Below are positions 45,369 to 54,669 of a DNA stretch of 64,000 nt, piece by piece (positions within the stretch are counted from its first letter, which is position 1; each line of letters opens with the position of its first letter). Position numbers and translations under genes: made by a program. Source of the stretch: Maribacter ulvicola (GTDB lineage: Bacteria; Bacteroidota; Bacteroidia; Flavobacteriales; Flavobacteriaceae); contig NZ_FTMA01000005.1 of assembly GCF_900155985.1 (NCBI RefSeq), positions 186,001-250,000 on the forward strand, written 5' to 3'. The notes under the pieces are model-generated. The model saw nothing but the letters and a program-made list of their open reading frames with translations. It was not told the DNA's origin and did not search any database.

Positions 45369-46493
45369 ATGAAATTCTCTCAATTTTTCAGTCTACTTGC
45401 CTTACTTTTCTTTCTTATTTCTTGTTCTAGTGATTCTGAAACTGATTTAAAACCTGAACAAAACGGTACGCCACCAGTGAGTACACAGATACCAACCGAT
45501 ACTTACTTTCCTCCAAACGCCAGAACTAATGAATGGGAGTCTATTTCATTAAAAACACTTGGTTGGAATGAAGGTAAATTAAATAATCTTTATACCTTTC
45601 TTGATACTAATAACACCGATGCCTTTATAGTATTAAAGGACGGCCGTATAGTTATTGAAAAATATTTTGGCAATTTTAAGTCAGGGGATAACCATACATG
45701 GAACTCAGCCGGAAAGAACATAACGGCTATGCTAGCAGGTATTGCCCAAGAAGAAGAACACCTTAATATTACAGATGCTACTTCTACCTATTTAGGAGAA
45801 GGCTGGTCCAATATGTCTTTAGAACAAGAATTAAACATCACCATAAAAGATCAATTGACCATGACTACGGGTCTAGATTATACTGTGGATGACACTTTCT
45901 GCACAGACCTGGAGTGTTTGTCATATTTAAATAATCCCAGCACTTTTTGGTATTATCATAATGCACCATACACCTTACTTGATGATGTCATTGCAAATGC
46001 TACCGAAACCGATTTTAATTCCTATTTTTCCAAAAAAATCAAAGAACCAATTGGCATGCAAGGCATGTTCATTAAAGTAGGCTATAATAATGTTTTCTTT
46101 AGCTCTGCCAGGAGTATGGCACGTTTTGGAATATTAAACCTAAATCAAGGTAATTGGAACGGAATTTCTATTCTTTCTGACCAGACTTACTTTAATGCCA
46201 TGACAAACACATCCCAAAATATAAATCTATCCTATGGATACCTTTATTGGCTAAATGGAAAGAATAGCTTTAGATTACCTAACTCGGTTAATGAGTACAA
46301 GGGTAGTTTAATACCAAACGTCCCTGATGATTTATATGCCGGATTAGGATTAAACGACCAAAAATTATATATGGTTCCAAGTTTAGATTTAGTCGTTGTT
46401 CGCATGGGCGATGCCAGTAATGAAGAACTTTTAGGTCCTTCTAGTTTTGATAATGAAATTTGGGAGCTGCTAAATGCTATTATGAAAGAATAG
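45369..46493 (+). CDS. exported beta-lactamase-family serine hydrolase
   Basis: 374-residue lipoprotein (signal LLALLFFLISCSSDSE with lipobox Cys and acidic following residues). The fold is class C beta-lactamase / penicillin-binding-like: the S-x-x-K motif is in WNSAGKNITAML, the Y-x-N equivalent in FWYYHNAPYTLL, and a late KTG-like box is not obvious. Members are serine esterases, peptidases or beta-lactamases. A real resistance function cannot be inferred. It is divergent from rimO. The leader contains the palindrome GTTGATCAAC (45330-45339). Confidence 0.9.
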   Translation: MKFSQFFSLLALLFFLISCSSDSETDLKPEQNGTPPVSTQIPTDTYFPPNARTNEWESISLKTLGWNEGKLNNLYTFLDTNNTDAFIVLKDGRIVIEKYFGNFKSGDNHTWNSAGKNITAMLAGIAQEEEHLNITDATSTYLGEGWSNMSLEQELNITIKDQLTMTTGLDYTVDDTFCTDLECLSYLNNPSTFWYYHNAPYTLLDDVIANATETDFNSYFSKKIKEPIGMQGMFIKVGYNNVFFSSARSMARFGILNLNQGNWNGISILSDQTYFNAMTNTSQNINLSYGYLYWLNGKNSFRLPNSVNEYKGSLIPNVPDDLYAGLGLNDQKLYMVPSLDLVVVRMGDASNEELLGPSSFDNEIWELLNAIMKE

Positions 46494-46528
46494 ATTTTCC
46501 TATTTTAAATAACATCTTGCGCACCTAT

Positions 46529-46561
46529 TTGACACTTAGCAAATAAGTATTCTTATTTTTG
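46529..46561 (+). promoter_or_regulatory. promoter of the nitroreductase gene (-33 TTG, -7 TATTTTTG)
   Basis: TTG at 46529-46531, a 22-bp spacer and an exact TAnnTTTG at 46554-46561, 14 bp before the ATG. This is the best two-part promoter match in the window. Confidence 0.65.
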
Positions 46562-46575
46562 TATAAAATTGTAAG

Positions 46576-47178
46576 ATGGATTTTAAAAGCATTGCTGAGA
46601 AAAGATATACTACTAAAAAATTTGATGCGACAAAGAAAATTACAGATGCGCAGATTGAGGATTTAAAACATATTTTAAAACTAAGTCCGTCTTCCATTAA
46701 CAGCCAACCTTGGTTATTCACCTTCGTTTCTAATGAACAAGTGAAAAATGACTTAGCCCATGCCTCATATTCCAACGCCTCTAAAATTAAAGATGCCAGC
46801 CATTTGGTAGTATTCAGTGTAATGGATAATCTTGAAGTATTTGAAAAGCGTGTTGAAGAAAACCTACTTGAAAACTCTATAAAATTTTACAAGCAATTTG
46901 TAAAAACTCAAACAGAAGAGAAAACTATAAATTGGTTGTCACAACAAGTCTATATTACTTTAGGGTTCTTTTTAGCCGCCTGCGCAACAATGGATATAGA
47001 CTCCACGCCCATGGAAGGTATTGATCCTAAAAAGTATAAGGAAATATTACATATTAAGGACCATAAAGTGCTCTTTTCTGTTGCTCTAGGTCATAGACAT
47101 TTAGATGATGACACACAACCAAATAAAATAGGAAAATCTAGATTGACTGCAGATACCGTGATTCAATCTATTGATTAG
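46576..47178 (+). CDS. nitroreductase family protein (NfsB-like)
   Basis: 200-residue FMN-dependent nitroreductase of the NfsB type. The N-terminal block RYTTKKFDATKKITD and LSPSSINSQPWLF binds FMN. The C-terminal FSVALGHRHLDDDTQPNKIGKSR fits the second FMN-contact region. Physiological substrates of this family (quinones, nitro compounds, other electron acceptors) are not predictable. It is a single gene behind the strong promoter at 46529-46561, converging on the metallophosphoesterase gene. Confidence 0.93.
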   Translation: MDFKSIAEKRYTTKKFDATKKITDAQIEDLKHILKLSPSSINSQPWLFTFVSNEQVKNDLAHASYSNASKIKDASHLVVFSVMDNLEVFEKRVEENLLENSIKFYKQFVKTQTEEKTINWLSQQVYITLGFFLAACATMDIDSTPMEGIDPKKYKEILHIKDHKVLFSVALGHRHLDDDTQPNKIGKSRLTADTVIQSID

Positions 47179-47190
47179 CACTAAGTTTAT

Positions 47191-48036
47191 TTAAACTTCT
47201 TTGGTTAGTTCAAATACGGTAATTTCTGGCCTTACATTAAAGCGTACTTGTCGCAGACAACCCAAAGCACTATTGATATAGAGCGTTCTACCATCTTTTA
47301 AATCTTTGATACCGGCGTCGTAATTTTTATTTTTAACCGGTAAAATAAGTGGTGGTAAAAAAGGTGGTTTTACTTGTCCGCCATGGGTATGACCAGAAAG
47401 TATCCAACCTTTAAAATTATTCCAAACAGGCAGATCACATACATCCGGATTGTGACAAAGGGTAATATTTGCTATATCAGGATTATATTTTTCAGTAGTT
47501 TTTTCAGGATAAAAATTACTTCCCCAATAATCATCCATCCCCAAAAAATTGAGTCCGTTTATTTCTACAGCATCATTACGTAACATGGTTACCCCTACCG
47601 CCTCTAAACTCTTCGTAATTCTCTTAGCTACAGGTTCTTCAATAAAATCTATTCCGTAATCATGATTCCCTAAAACACCAATAGTACCCAAGGAACCTTT
47701 GACCACATGTTGCATCACTTCTTGTAATTGGGCTATTTGCCCATCATCTTCATAGCTTACATAATCTCCCGTATATACCACAAAATCTGGATGTAACTCT
47801 TGGGCTTCTTTAAACGAATCTATGATGTACTGATAATCAAAAGCATTGCCCACGTGAATATCACTGATTTGCATGATGGTTTTACCAACTAGCGCATCAG
47901 GTAAATTTTTTAAAGGCATTTTAACATATACAAATTGTAGCCAAAATGGTTCTATTTGCCAACTATATAATCCCGTCAACAAACCCAAACCAGTTACCCA
48001 CTGAAAGGTCTTTTTCACAAAGCTTCTCCTTTTCAT
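47191..48036 (-). CDS. exported YkuE-like metallophosphoesterase
   Basis: 281-residue metallophosphoesterase. The five metal-ligand motifs are intact: MQISDIHVGNA, YTGDYVSY, LGNHDYGID, LCHNPDV and LSGHTHGGQV. The N-terminus (KRRSFVKK, then WVTGLGLLTGLYSW) is a Tat-like or uncleaved membrane signal, as in YkuE-type enzymes that act outside the cytoplasm on nucleotide or lipid phosphoesters. It follows the amidase gene by 15 bp as the last gene of the ftsY-DUF2911-amidase-phosphoesterase row. Confidence 0.93.
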   Translation of the reverse strand: MKRRSFVKKTFQWVTGLGLLTGLYSWQIEPFWLQFVYVKMPLKNLPDALVGKTIMQISDIHVGNAFDYQYIIDSFKEAQELHPDFVVYTGDYVSYEDDGQIAQLQEVMQHVVKGSLGTIGVLGNHDYGIDFIEEPVAKRITKSLEAVGVTMLRNDAVEINGLNFLGMDDYWGSNFYPEKTTEKYNPDIANITLCHNPDVCDLPVWNNFKGWILSGHTHGGQVKPPFLPPLILPVKNKNYDAGIKDLKDGRTLYINSALGCLRQVRFNVRPEITVFELTKEV

Positions 48037-48051
48037 ATTAAGTAATCAAAT

Positions 48052-49731
48052 TTAGTTTTGGTAGCCTTTGGGCAGCGCTCGATTATGAAATTTATCTTCA
48101 TATGATTTACCAATTCTCAACAAATTTGCCTCTGAGAACTGTTTTCCTATAAAAGTTAAACTTATTGGCTCACCTGATAATTTATAACCCATAGGAATAG
48201 TCAAGGCAGGATATTTAGCCACCGCAGCATAACCGGCATGATAATTATTAATAGAGAGTACAGCATCTAACTCGTATGTATCCATCGCCGAGTCGAAAAA
48301 AATACGTCCGTTAGTCTGAAGGTTCAATTTTATCTCTTCCAATTCAGCAGTAGTGGTAGAATCTGAAAGAATGCCCTGAAACAACGCTTGCCCGTACGGT
48401 ATTCTAACCAGCGAATCTGCATTATTAAAAGAAATCGCATCTGCAATTGAATTGATTTTCACCAATTCAGGATCGGTCTCATTTTTTAGATATGATTTTA
48501 AATCATTTCGCATATCAATATTTAGAATGCTTAAAAAACCATTCATGGCCACTTCCAGTGGTGTAAACTCTATTATGGTTGCCCCTGCCTCTTTTAAATC
48601 TTGAATAGTTTGCTGGTAAATACTATCAGTTTCCATTAGCTCTTTAATAGCACCTAATCTCATTTCAGAAAACGGTATTGGATGTAAACCTGCAGATAAT
48701 ATGCCTGGAAAATTATCATCCACAGATGCAGTATCTAACGCATCAAAGCCTAACATGGCAGATAACAAAATAGCATTATCCTTAATATTCTTGGTCATTG
48801 GACCCGGAGTATCCAATGTACTTGAAATTGGAACAATACCTGATCTACTCAACAAGCCTATGGTAGGTTTTAAACCTACTACAGAATTCTGGCTACTTGG
48901 TGACAAAATGGAACCTGAGGTTTCCGTACCTACTGCCGCAACTGCATAATTAGCCGCAACTGCAGTGCCACTACCGGAACTTGACCCACCTGTCTCAAAT
49001 ATACTACGCCCATACGGATTAAGGGTTTGACCACCATAGGCACTATACCCAACCGGACAACCTGAGCATAAAAAATACGCCCATTCACTTAAATTAACCT
49101 TACCTAAAATTAAGGCTCCGTTCTTTTTTAATTGCCGAACTATAAATGAATCCTCTACTTCATTATCCATTAAGGCAATAGAACCGGCAGTGGTTTTCAT
49201 TCCCTTTGTATTAATATTGTCTTTCAACAAAATTGGCATACCGTAAATTGGGTGCTGAATTTGGGTTGCTACATCCTTTCCACTTAAACGATCTAACTCC
49301 CTTGCTTGTTCTACTACATCTTTATTTAAAGCTATTACCGTATTTAAGGTAGTAGTATTGTCCAGTTCATACTTATAGATGCGATACAAATAAAACAACA
49401 CCAGGTTTTCATAGGTAAGCCTACCTTCTTTAATGTGATTGCGAATTACAAAAATATCCTGCTCCAAAATCATTGGAAGCAACTTCTGATACTCCGCTTC
49501 CGTCAACTTAGAAACTTCTTTGTAAAGCGGTAGAAATACTTCATTTTTATCTAAAACCTTAGATTGTATCAATTTGTACTGCATGCGTCCATTTTCATGA
49601 TCGGCATTTGCAGAAACTTCAATAGAATCATTATAAGGTGACCAAAGTACTACTTCTTCTTTTTTAGTTTCTTGCTCGCTTTTACAAGCACTTAACAAAA
49701 TGATAATCAATAATAAAACATGGTTTTTCAT
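48052..49731 (-). CDS. exported amidase-signature lipoprotein
   Basis: 559 residues from ATG 49731. The longer frame from 49779 would overlap the upstream gene and lacks a signal. From 49731 a lipoprotein signal is clear (LLLIIILLSACKSEQ). The amidase-signature Ser-cisSer-Lys triad is present: Lys in PILLKDNINTKG, Ser in AVGTETSGSILSPS, and the glycine/serine-rich GGSSSGSGTAVAA. The enzyme hydrolyses amides, but relatives range from peptide amidases to fatty-acid amide hydrolases. It sits 4 bp after the DUF2911 gene and 15 bp before the phosphoesterase gene. Confidence 0.93.
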   Translation of the reverse strand: MKNHVLLLIIILLSACKSEQETKKEEVVLWSPYNDSIEVSANADHENGRMQYKLIQSKVLDKNEVFLPLYKEVSKLTEAEYQKLLPMILEQDIFVIRNHIKEGRLTYENLVLFYLYRIYKYELDNTTTLNTVIALNKDVVEQARELDRLSGKDVATQIQHPIYGMPILLKDNINTKGMKTTAGSIALMDNEVEDSFIVRQLKKNGALILGKVNLSEWAYFLCSGCPVGYSAYGGQTLNPYGRSIFETGGSSSGSGTAVAANYAVAAVGTETSGSILSPSSQNSVVGLKPTIGLLSRSGIVPISSTLDTPGPMTKNIKDNAILLSAMLGFDALDTASVDDNFPGILSAGLHPIPFSEMRLGAIKELMETDSIYQQTIQDLKEAGATIIEFTPLEVAMNGFLSILNIDMRNDLKSYLKNETDPELVKINSIADAISFNNADSLVRIPYGQALFQGILSDSTTTAELEEIKLNLQTNGRIFFDSAMDTYELDAVLSINNYHAGYAAVAKYPALTIPMGYKLSGEPISLTFIGKQFSEANLLRIGKSYEDKFHNRALPKGYQN

Positions 49732-49735
49732 ATCC

Positions 49736-50617
49736 TTATTTATTGGTTGGTTGTAGTGCTTCCCATCGGCTAATATCATTTTTGTTCAAGCGAACAAATT
49801 CATCTTTCCCTTCCTTATTAGCTAACCTTATAGAAATTTTTGACGCTTTTATTGCAGCGTCATAACTTTTTAAATCTGCCAATACTAAAGATCTCACTCT
49901 GTGAAAATAATAGGTATCTCCACCCATTTCTATTGCCTTATTCACAAAACCAAGTGCTGCTTTAGACTTTATTCCCTGTTCTTGATAATACCTTGCAATT
50001 TCGTAATAGGTTTGCGCGTTAGGTGCTGCTGACAGATTTTTATCTATCTGTTCCTGCATTATAGATTTTGTATCAAAAGCAATAGGAATAGCTACTTGTA
50101 TAGTGCCCCAATTTAAATGCATGGATGCTCCGTTATGATCAATATCATCTAATGAAATTAGAAAAGTCTCTTGAAAGTCTTGTTTGTGCACGGGAACTAC
50201 ATTAATACGTAATGCATCTTCTTCTTCATTGTATTTTGCCCTACCATCTCCCCAATGGGTAGTATTTTTATGAAAAACTATTTGCCATTTTTCTATTTCC
50301 GGAAAAGCATACAAGGCGTAAGTACCTTTTTTAAGTTCTTGACCGTTGATGGATACATCTGAAGTAAAAGTGATTTTGGTAGATTCATTGGCACCAACCC
50401 TCCAAATACGACCGTTAGGTACTAAACCAGGTTCACCGTTAGGTTGATTACCAAATAAAGTACGACCCCTGGCAGAAGGCCTGGAATATTCTATAGTGAT
50501 TTTTGAAAGTCCGACTTCTTGTTCGATTTTAGCCAACGGACTAGCTTTTGGGTGGTTCATTTGCCCCCAGCTCAGATTACCTAATAAAAAAGGAAGTATG
50601 AACCAGCCGTATTTCAA
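49736..50617 (-). CDS. exported DUF2911 protein with TPR-like C-terminus
   Basis: 293-residue protein with a Sec signal (FILPFLLGNLSWGQ, cleavage near residue 18). The DUF2911 core shows KITIEYSRPSARGRTLFG, IWRVGANESTKITF and TYALYAFPEIEKWQIVFHK. Residues about 195-290 form TPR-like helices (AQTYYEIARYYQEQG). DUF2911 proteins are common and uncharacterised in Bacteroidota. It begins 2 bp after ftsY on the same strand and precedes the amidase by 4 bp, so it is translated in a tight row. Confidence 0.9.
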   Translation of the reverse strand: MKYGWFILPFLLGNLSWGQMNHPKASPLAKIEQEVGLSKITIEYSRPSARGRTLFGNQPNGEPGLVPNGRIWRVGANESTKITFTSDVSINGQELKKGTYALYAFPEIEKWQIVFHKNTTHWGDGRAKYNEEEDALRINVVPVHKQDFQETFLISLDDIDHNGASMHLNWGTIQVAIPIAFDTKSIMQEQIDKNLSAAPNAQTYYEIARYYQEQGIKSKAALGFVNKAIEMGGDTYYFHRVRSLVLADLKSYDAAIKASKISIRLANKEGKDEFVRLNKNDISRWEALQPTNK

Positions 50618-50619
50618 TT

Positions 50620-51576
50620 TTAAATTTTAAAGAATGAATCTACAAACTCGTGCTTATTAAATACCTGTAAATCTTCAATACCTTCACCTACCCCAATATA
50701 TTTAACTGGAATTTTAAACTGATCGGAAATTCCGATGACCACACCACCTTTTGCCGTACCATCCAATTTGGTGATAGCTAAAGCTGTTACCTCTGTAGCC
50801 TTTGTAAATTGTTTTGCTTGCTCAAATGCATTTTGCCCCGTAGAACCGTCTAGCACTAACAATACTTCATGTGGTGTATCTTCAACTACTTTTTGCATTA
50901 CACGCTTAACTTTAGTCAACTCATTCATTAAGTTCACCTTATTATGTAAACGCCCAGCTGTATCTATGATAACCACATCTGCATCTTGGGTAACGGCAGA
51001 ACTTAAGGTATCAAAGGCAACAGATGCAGGGTCACTGCCCATTTGTTGTTTTACAATGGGCACATCTACACGATCAGCCCAAACTTGTAACTGATCAATT
51101 GCAGCTGCTCTAAATGTATCTGCAGCACCTAACACAACTTTTAAACCTTGACTTTTAAATCTATGCGCTAACTTACCAATAGTGGTTGTTTTACCTACAC
51201 CATTTACACCAACAACCATAATTACATATGGTTTTTTGTCTTTTGGAATTTGTATTTCAGAAACATCTTTGTCATTGGTTTCAGATAAAAGTCCGGCAAT
51301 TTCAGCTCTTAGAATGGTATTTAACTCATCTGTACCAACATACTTATCACGAGCAACCCTTGCTTCTATTCTTTCTATAATTTTTAAAGTAGTATCTACA
51401 CCAACATCTGAAGAAACTAGCACTTCTTCTAGATTATCCAGAACATCGTCATCAACTTTAGATTTACCCGCAACCGCTTTTCCCAACTTAGAAAAGAAGC
51501 TGGTTTTCGTTTTTTCCAAACCTTTATCCAAGGTTTCCTTTTTCTGAGAAGAAAATATTTTTTTAAATAAGCTCAT
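50620..51576 (-). CDS. ftsY: signal recognition particle receptor FtsY
   Basis: 318-residue SRP receptor GTPase. The acidic N-terminal extension is short, as in many Bacteroidota. NG-domain motifs are complete: VVGVNGVGKTTTIGKLAH (G1), VVLGAADTFRAAA, VIIDTAGRLHNK and ITKLDGTAKGG. It targets ribosomes with nascent membrane proteins to the translocon. It begins 87 bp after the DUF4295 gene, across the hairpin at 51611-51638, and has its own -7 element. Three further genes follow without gaps. Confidence 0.97.
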   Translation of the reverse strand: MSLFKKIFSSQKKETLDKGLEKTKTSFFSKLGKAVAGKSKVDDDVLDNLEEVLVSSDVGVDTTLKIIERIEARVARDKYVGTDELNTILRAEIAGLLSETNDKDVSEIQIPKDKKPYVIMVVGVNGVGKTTTIGKLAHRFKSQGLKVVLGAADTFRAAAIDQLQVWADRVDVPIVKQQMGSDPASVAFDTLSSAVTQDADVVIIDTAGRLHNKVNLMNELTKVKRVMQKVVEDTPHEVLLVLDGSTGQNAFEQAKQFTKATEVTALAITKLDGTAKGGVVIGISDQFKIPVKYIGVGEGIEDLQVFNKHEFVDSFFKI

Positions 51577-51595
51577 TGTTTATCCTATGGTTATT

Positions 51596-51603
51596 CAAAT
51601 ATA
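51596..51603 (-). promoter_or_regulatory. -7 element (TATATTTG) for ftsY
   Basis: Exact TAnnTTTG on the minus strand, 19 bp before the ftsY ATG and just downstream of the rpmB-rpmG-DUF4295 terminator. It lets ftsY be read separately from the ribosomal-protein genes. Confidence 0.55.
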
Positions 51604-51610
51604 AAAAATT

Positions 51611-51638
51611 AAAAAGCCCCTTTCGTAGGAAAGGGGCT
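51611..51638 (-). terminator. terminator after the rpmB-rpmG-DUF4295 operon
   Basis: 10-bp stem AGCCCCTTTC/GAAAGGGGCT with loop GTAG, and TTTTTAATTTTTT on the minus strand, 25 bp past the DUF4295 stop. Confidence 0.88.
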
Positions 51639-51663
51639 CAATAACTACTAAAAGTTATATTTC

Positions 51664-51816
51664 TTATTTCTTGGCAATCCAAGCATCTACCAATTCTGGT
51701 GGCATTACTTGTTCTACAAAAACATAAGCACCTGATTTAGGTGACTTAACCATTTTTATAGCTTTTGTCAATCTTTTAGAACTTGTCTGTAAACTTGCAA
51801 CGGTCTTCTTAGCCAT
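51664..51816 (-). CDS. DUF4295 domain-containing small protein
   Basis: 50-residue basic protein, too short for a standard ORF cutoff. It starts MAKKTVASLQTSSKRLTKAI and ends PPELVDAWIAKK, and matches DUF4295, a Bacteroidota-specific ribosome-associated-looking protein encoded between rpmG and ftsY. The lysine-rich N-terminus and constant synteny suggest a ribosomal role, but it is uncharacterised. It is the third gene of the rpmB-rpmG-DUF4295 operon, 35 bp after rpmG. Confidence 0.9.
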   Translation of the reverse strand: MAKKTVASLQTSSKRLTKAIKMVKSPKSGAYVFVEQVMPPELVDAWIAKK

Positions 51817-51851
51817 GACTAATATTTTTTATGATTCCCTAAAATGAAAAT

Positions 51852-52034
51852 CTATTTAATTTCTTTATGAACGGTCATTCTCTTAAGAATAGGATTGAAT
51901 TTTTTAATTTCCAATCTCTCAGGAGTGTTCTTCTTATTTTTGGTAGTAATATATCTTGAAGTACCTGGTTGACCAGATTCTTTATGCTCAGTGCATTCTA
52001 ATATAACTTGTATTCTATTACCTTTCTTTGCCAT
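51852..52034 (-). CDS. rpmG: 50S ribosomal protein L33
   Basis: 60-residue L33: [18 protein letters not shown], then [20 protein letters not shown] and [15 protein letters not shown]. It is the zinc-free form, because the usual two CxxC pairs are absent (a single cysteine in LECTEH). It lies 21 bp after rpmB. Confidence 0.97.
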   Translation of the reverse strand: MAKKGNRIQVILECTEHKESGQPGTSRYITTKNKKNTPERLEIKKFNPILKRMTVHKEIK

Positions 52035-52055
52035 CTTATCGCTCTATTTTCCAGA

Positions 52056-52295
52056 TTACTTAATAACTAATCCTTTTGCTTTTGCTTCCTTTAAAACAGC
52101 AGATATACCTTTTTTATTGATACTTTTTAAAGCTCTTGCAGAAACTTTAAGTGTTATCCAACGGTCTTCTTCTGGAATGTAAAAACGTTTTTTAGATAGA
52201 TTTACATCAAATCTTCTTCTAGTTTTATTAATGGAAAACGAAACATTGTTTCCAAACATCGCCTTCTTACCCGTAATTTCACAAACTTTTGACAT
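52056..52295 (-). CDS. rpmB: 50S ribosomal protein L28
   Basis: 79-residue L28: VCEITGKKAMFGNNVSF, TRRRFDVNLSKKRFYIPEE and KVSARALKSINKKGI. No zinc ligands are present, and a single cysteine remains. It is the first gene of the rpmB-rpmG-DUF4295 operon, with an exact -7 promoter element 29 bp upstream. cinA lies upstream on the same strand across a 69-bp gap. Confidence 0.97.
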   Translation of the reverse strand: MSKVCEITGKKAMFGNNVSFSINKTRRRFDVNLSKKRFYIPEEDRWITLKVSARALKSINKKGISAVLKEAKAKGLVIK

Positions 52296-52324
52296 CGTGC
52301 TGACTTTTTCTTTTAAACAGGGTG

Positions 52325-52332
52325 CAAATTTA
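52325..52332 (-). promoter_or_regulatory. -7 element (TAAATTTG) for rpmB-rpmG-DUF4295
   Basis: Exact TAnnTTTG on the minus strand, 29 bp before the rpmB ATG. Confidence 0.55.
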
Positions 52333-52364
52333 TATCTTTTTTATCGTTTCAACAACAATAAAGA

Positions 52365-53615
52365 TCACATTTTTAAAATTTCTTTTTGAAGAAGCTCAAA
52401 CGCCTTATTTACAGACTTTTCCACAACTCTCTCACGAGTGCTTCCCATTTGAAATTCTTCAACATATTTTAACTTTGGACCATGGATTGCAATAAACACC
52501 GTTCCCACCTCTGCATTTGAATCTCCTTTTGTAGGTCCTGCATTACCCGTAGTTGCAATTGCAAAGTCGGTTTTCATCAATTCCTTAGCTCCTTTTGCCA
52601 TTGCCATAGCAACTTCTGCACTCACAACAGAATGTTTATCGACAATATCCTTAGGCACTTTTAATACATTAATTTTTGCCTCTGTAGCATAACTGACGAC
52701 ACTTCCTTTAAAATAATTGGAAGCACCCGGTATTGATGTAATCTTCTCTGCAATTTTACCACCGGTAAAACTTTCAGCGGTAGACAAGGTTAATTTTTTA
52801 CGGGTCAATAATTTAGCAACGATCTCTTCTATACTTTCATCATCTTCTAGACTGAAAACAATATCGTTGATCAAGGGATGTAATTTATCGATTTCAGCGT
52901 TCATTGCAGATTCCAGCTCATGAAGGTCAGGGCCTTTACCAGACAATCGTAACCTCACCTTACCTAGATTAGGCAAATAAGCCAATTTTATATTAGCCGG
53001 CAAAGCATCTTCCCAAGCCTCTATGCGTTTGGCTATTGAGCTTTCCCCCATACCATAGGTAACTACTGTTCTATGGATAATATGTGGTCTTTTATAGTAA
53101 GCCATCAATTTTGGAATCACAGATTCCGTCAAAAGGTGCTTCATTTCAAAAGGCACACCGGGCATTGAAATAAATGTGACCTCATTCTCCCTAATCAACA
53201 TACCAGGGGCTGTACCATTGGCATTATGCAAAACTTCAGCTTTACTAGGCACCAATGCCTGCATTCTATTAATATCAGATATTGAAGTGTTACTTATATG
53301 TTTCGCAAACAACTCTTCTACATGTGCCAATACCTCTGCATTCTCCACAAGTGTATCACCAAAAAACTCACATAAGGTATGTTTTGTGATATCATCTTTG
53401 GTAGGTCCTAGCCCACCAGTTATAATGACCATATCTACACGTTCCGATGCTTCTTTAAAGGCATTTAACAAATGTATTCGTTCATCCTGTACAGAAGTGA
53501 TCTGATAAACTGAAACACCTATTTTATTTAGTTCTTTACCAATAAATGCGGAGTTGGTATCAATAACTTGGCCAATGAGAATTTCATCGCCAATGGTAAT
53601 TATTTCAGCAAGCAT
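52365..53615 (-). CDS. cinA: CinA-like competence/damage-inducible protein
   Basis: 416-residue CinA-type protein. The N-terminal molybdopterin-binding-like domain ([17 protein letters not shown]) is linked to pyrophosphatase/COG1058 activity. The C-terminal PncC-type domain ([25 protein letters not shown]) deamidates nicotinamide mononucleotide in characterised relatives. The main role is therefore NAD recycling; a competence role is not implied. It overlaps the upstream Hpt gene by a shared TAATG, so translation is coupled, and precedes rpmB. Confidence 0.94.
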   Translation of the reverse strand: MLAEIITIGDEILIGQVIDTNSAFIGKELNKIGVSVYQITSVQDERIHLLNAFKEASERVDMVIITGGLGPTKDDITKHTLCEFFGDTLVENAEVLAHVEELFAKHISNTSISDINRMQALVPSKAEVLHNANGTAPGMLIRENEVTFISMPGVPFEMKHLLTESVIPKLMAYYKRPHIIHRTVVTYGMGESSIAKRIEAWEDALPANIKLAYLPNLGKVRLRLSGKGPDLHELESAMNAEIDKLHPLINDIVFSLEDDESIEEIVAKLLTRKKLTLSTAESFTGGKIAEKITSIPGASNYFKGSVVSYATEAKINVLKVPKDIVDKHSVVSAEVAMAMAKGAKELMKTDFAIATTGNAGPTKGDSNAEVGTVFIAIHGPKLKYVEEFQMGSTRERVVEKSVNKAFELLQKEILKM

Positions 53616-53944
53616 TATAAATGGAAATCATTTTTTAATTCTGCCACCACCTGATTAATATCGGTCTTTAGCATTGGAAATCTTTTCTCAATCTCTGCCA
53701 TATTGGCCTCTTGCTTACCCAAAGTTTCTAATTCTAAGGCAATGGCACGTGTTTGCTCCATTCCCAGCAAATCTACATTAGGCTTAATTTTATGTGCTAG
53801 CTTGTACACTTGGTCATGGTCTTTTTCCTGCAGGGCTTTTTCTAAATCTTCAGGCACTTCTTCCAAAAAAACAGCTATAACAGAATCTATAAAATCCTGA
53901 TCTCCTTCCGCCATCTCGTTAATCTTATCCAGGTTATAAATCAT
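53615..53944 (-). CDS. stand-alone Hpt (histidine phosphotransfer) protein
   Basis: 109-residue four-helix protein with the phospho-acceptor motif [14 protein letters not shown] (H-x-x-K-P form of HxxKG). Hpt proteins shuttle phosphate between hybrid kinases and response regulators. There is no kinase or regulator in reach; its neighbours are FAH upstream and cinA downstream, both coupled through 1-bp TAATG overlaps. The fixed translational coupling suggests it is a normal member of this operon, but its kinase must be encoded elsewhere. Confidence 0.9.
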   Translation of the reverse strand: MIYNLDKINEMAEGDQDFIDSVIAVFLEEVPEDLEKALQEKDHDQVYKLAHKIKPNVDLLGMEQTRAIALELETLGKQEANMAEIEKRFPMLKTDINQVVAELKNDFHL

Positions 53945-54555
53945 TACTTAATTTTTAAGGTAAAAAGCTCCTTGTTCTCCAAACTACCCGTAAGATAGTC
54001 ATTTGGACTTATTCTCCCAACACCCGCAGGTGTTCCGGTAAAAATAACATCTCCTTTTTTCAACATAAAGAACGTTGAAACATAAGCAATTATTTCATCT
54101 ACTTTCCAAAGCATAAAACTCGTATTACCTTCTTGCACAACCTTGTCATTCTTAAACAACTTAAAATTAAGATTATTAATATCCTCAAAGTCAGTTTTGG
54201 GAAGCCATTTTCCAATTACCGCAGCACCATCAAATCCTTTCGCTTTTTCCCAAGGTAATCCTTTTTCCTTTAATTTAGACTGTAAATCTCTTGCCGTAAA
54301 ATCAATTCCAAGTCCAACTTCATCATAATAAGTAGGTGCAAATTCTTTACTGATATGCTTACCAACTTTTTTAATTTTTACCAAAACCTCCACTTCATAA
54401 TGCACATCTTTTGAAAATTCAGGAATGTAAAAATCTTGTTGTTTTGGCAAGACCGATGAATCTGGTTTTATAAAAACAACCGGTTCTTCCGGCCTTTCAT
54501 TCTTAAGCTCATTAATATGTGCACTATAATTTCTGCCTATGCATATAATTTTCAT
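53944..54555 (-). CDS. fumarylacetoacetate hydrolase family protein
   Basis: 203 residues from ATG 54555. An upstream ATG at 54582 adds nine residues not seen in relatives, which start MKIICIGRNY. The FAH fold is shown by HYEVEVLVKIKK (metal-binding glutamates), LGIDFTARDLQSKLKEKG, KGFDGAAVIG and VIFTGTPAGVGRISPND. Related enzymes are acylpyruvases or oxaloacetate decarboxylases. The exact substrate is unknown. It is the first gene of the FAH-Hpt-cinA row, coupled to Hpt by a shared TAATG. Confidence 0.92.
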   Translation of the reverse strand: MKIICIGRNYSAHINELKNERPEEPVVFIKPDSSVLPKQQDFYIPEFSKDVHYEVEVLVKIKKVGKHISKEFAPTYYDEVGLGIDFTARDLQSKLKEKGLPWEKAKGFDGAAVIGKWLPKTDFEDINNLNFKLFKNDKVVQEGNTSFMLWKVDEIIAYVSTFFMLKKGDVIFTGTPAGVGRISPNDYLTGSLENKELFTLKIK

Positions 54556-54669
54556 ACGACCGTAATTTTCATTGATAATCAAAAACTTACTCTACTCCTC
54601 TTCCTTTTATCCGCACTTTCATATCACAGCACAATTCAAAAAACTATGAAAAACAAAGAAATAATTTGA

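Noticed and set aside
49732..49779. Upstream ATG for the amidase gene
   Set aside because: It would overlap the DUF2911 gene and hide the lipoprotein signal that starts at 49731.
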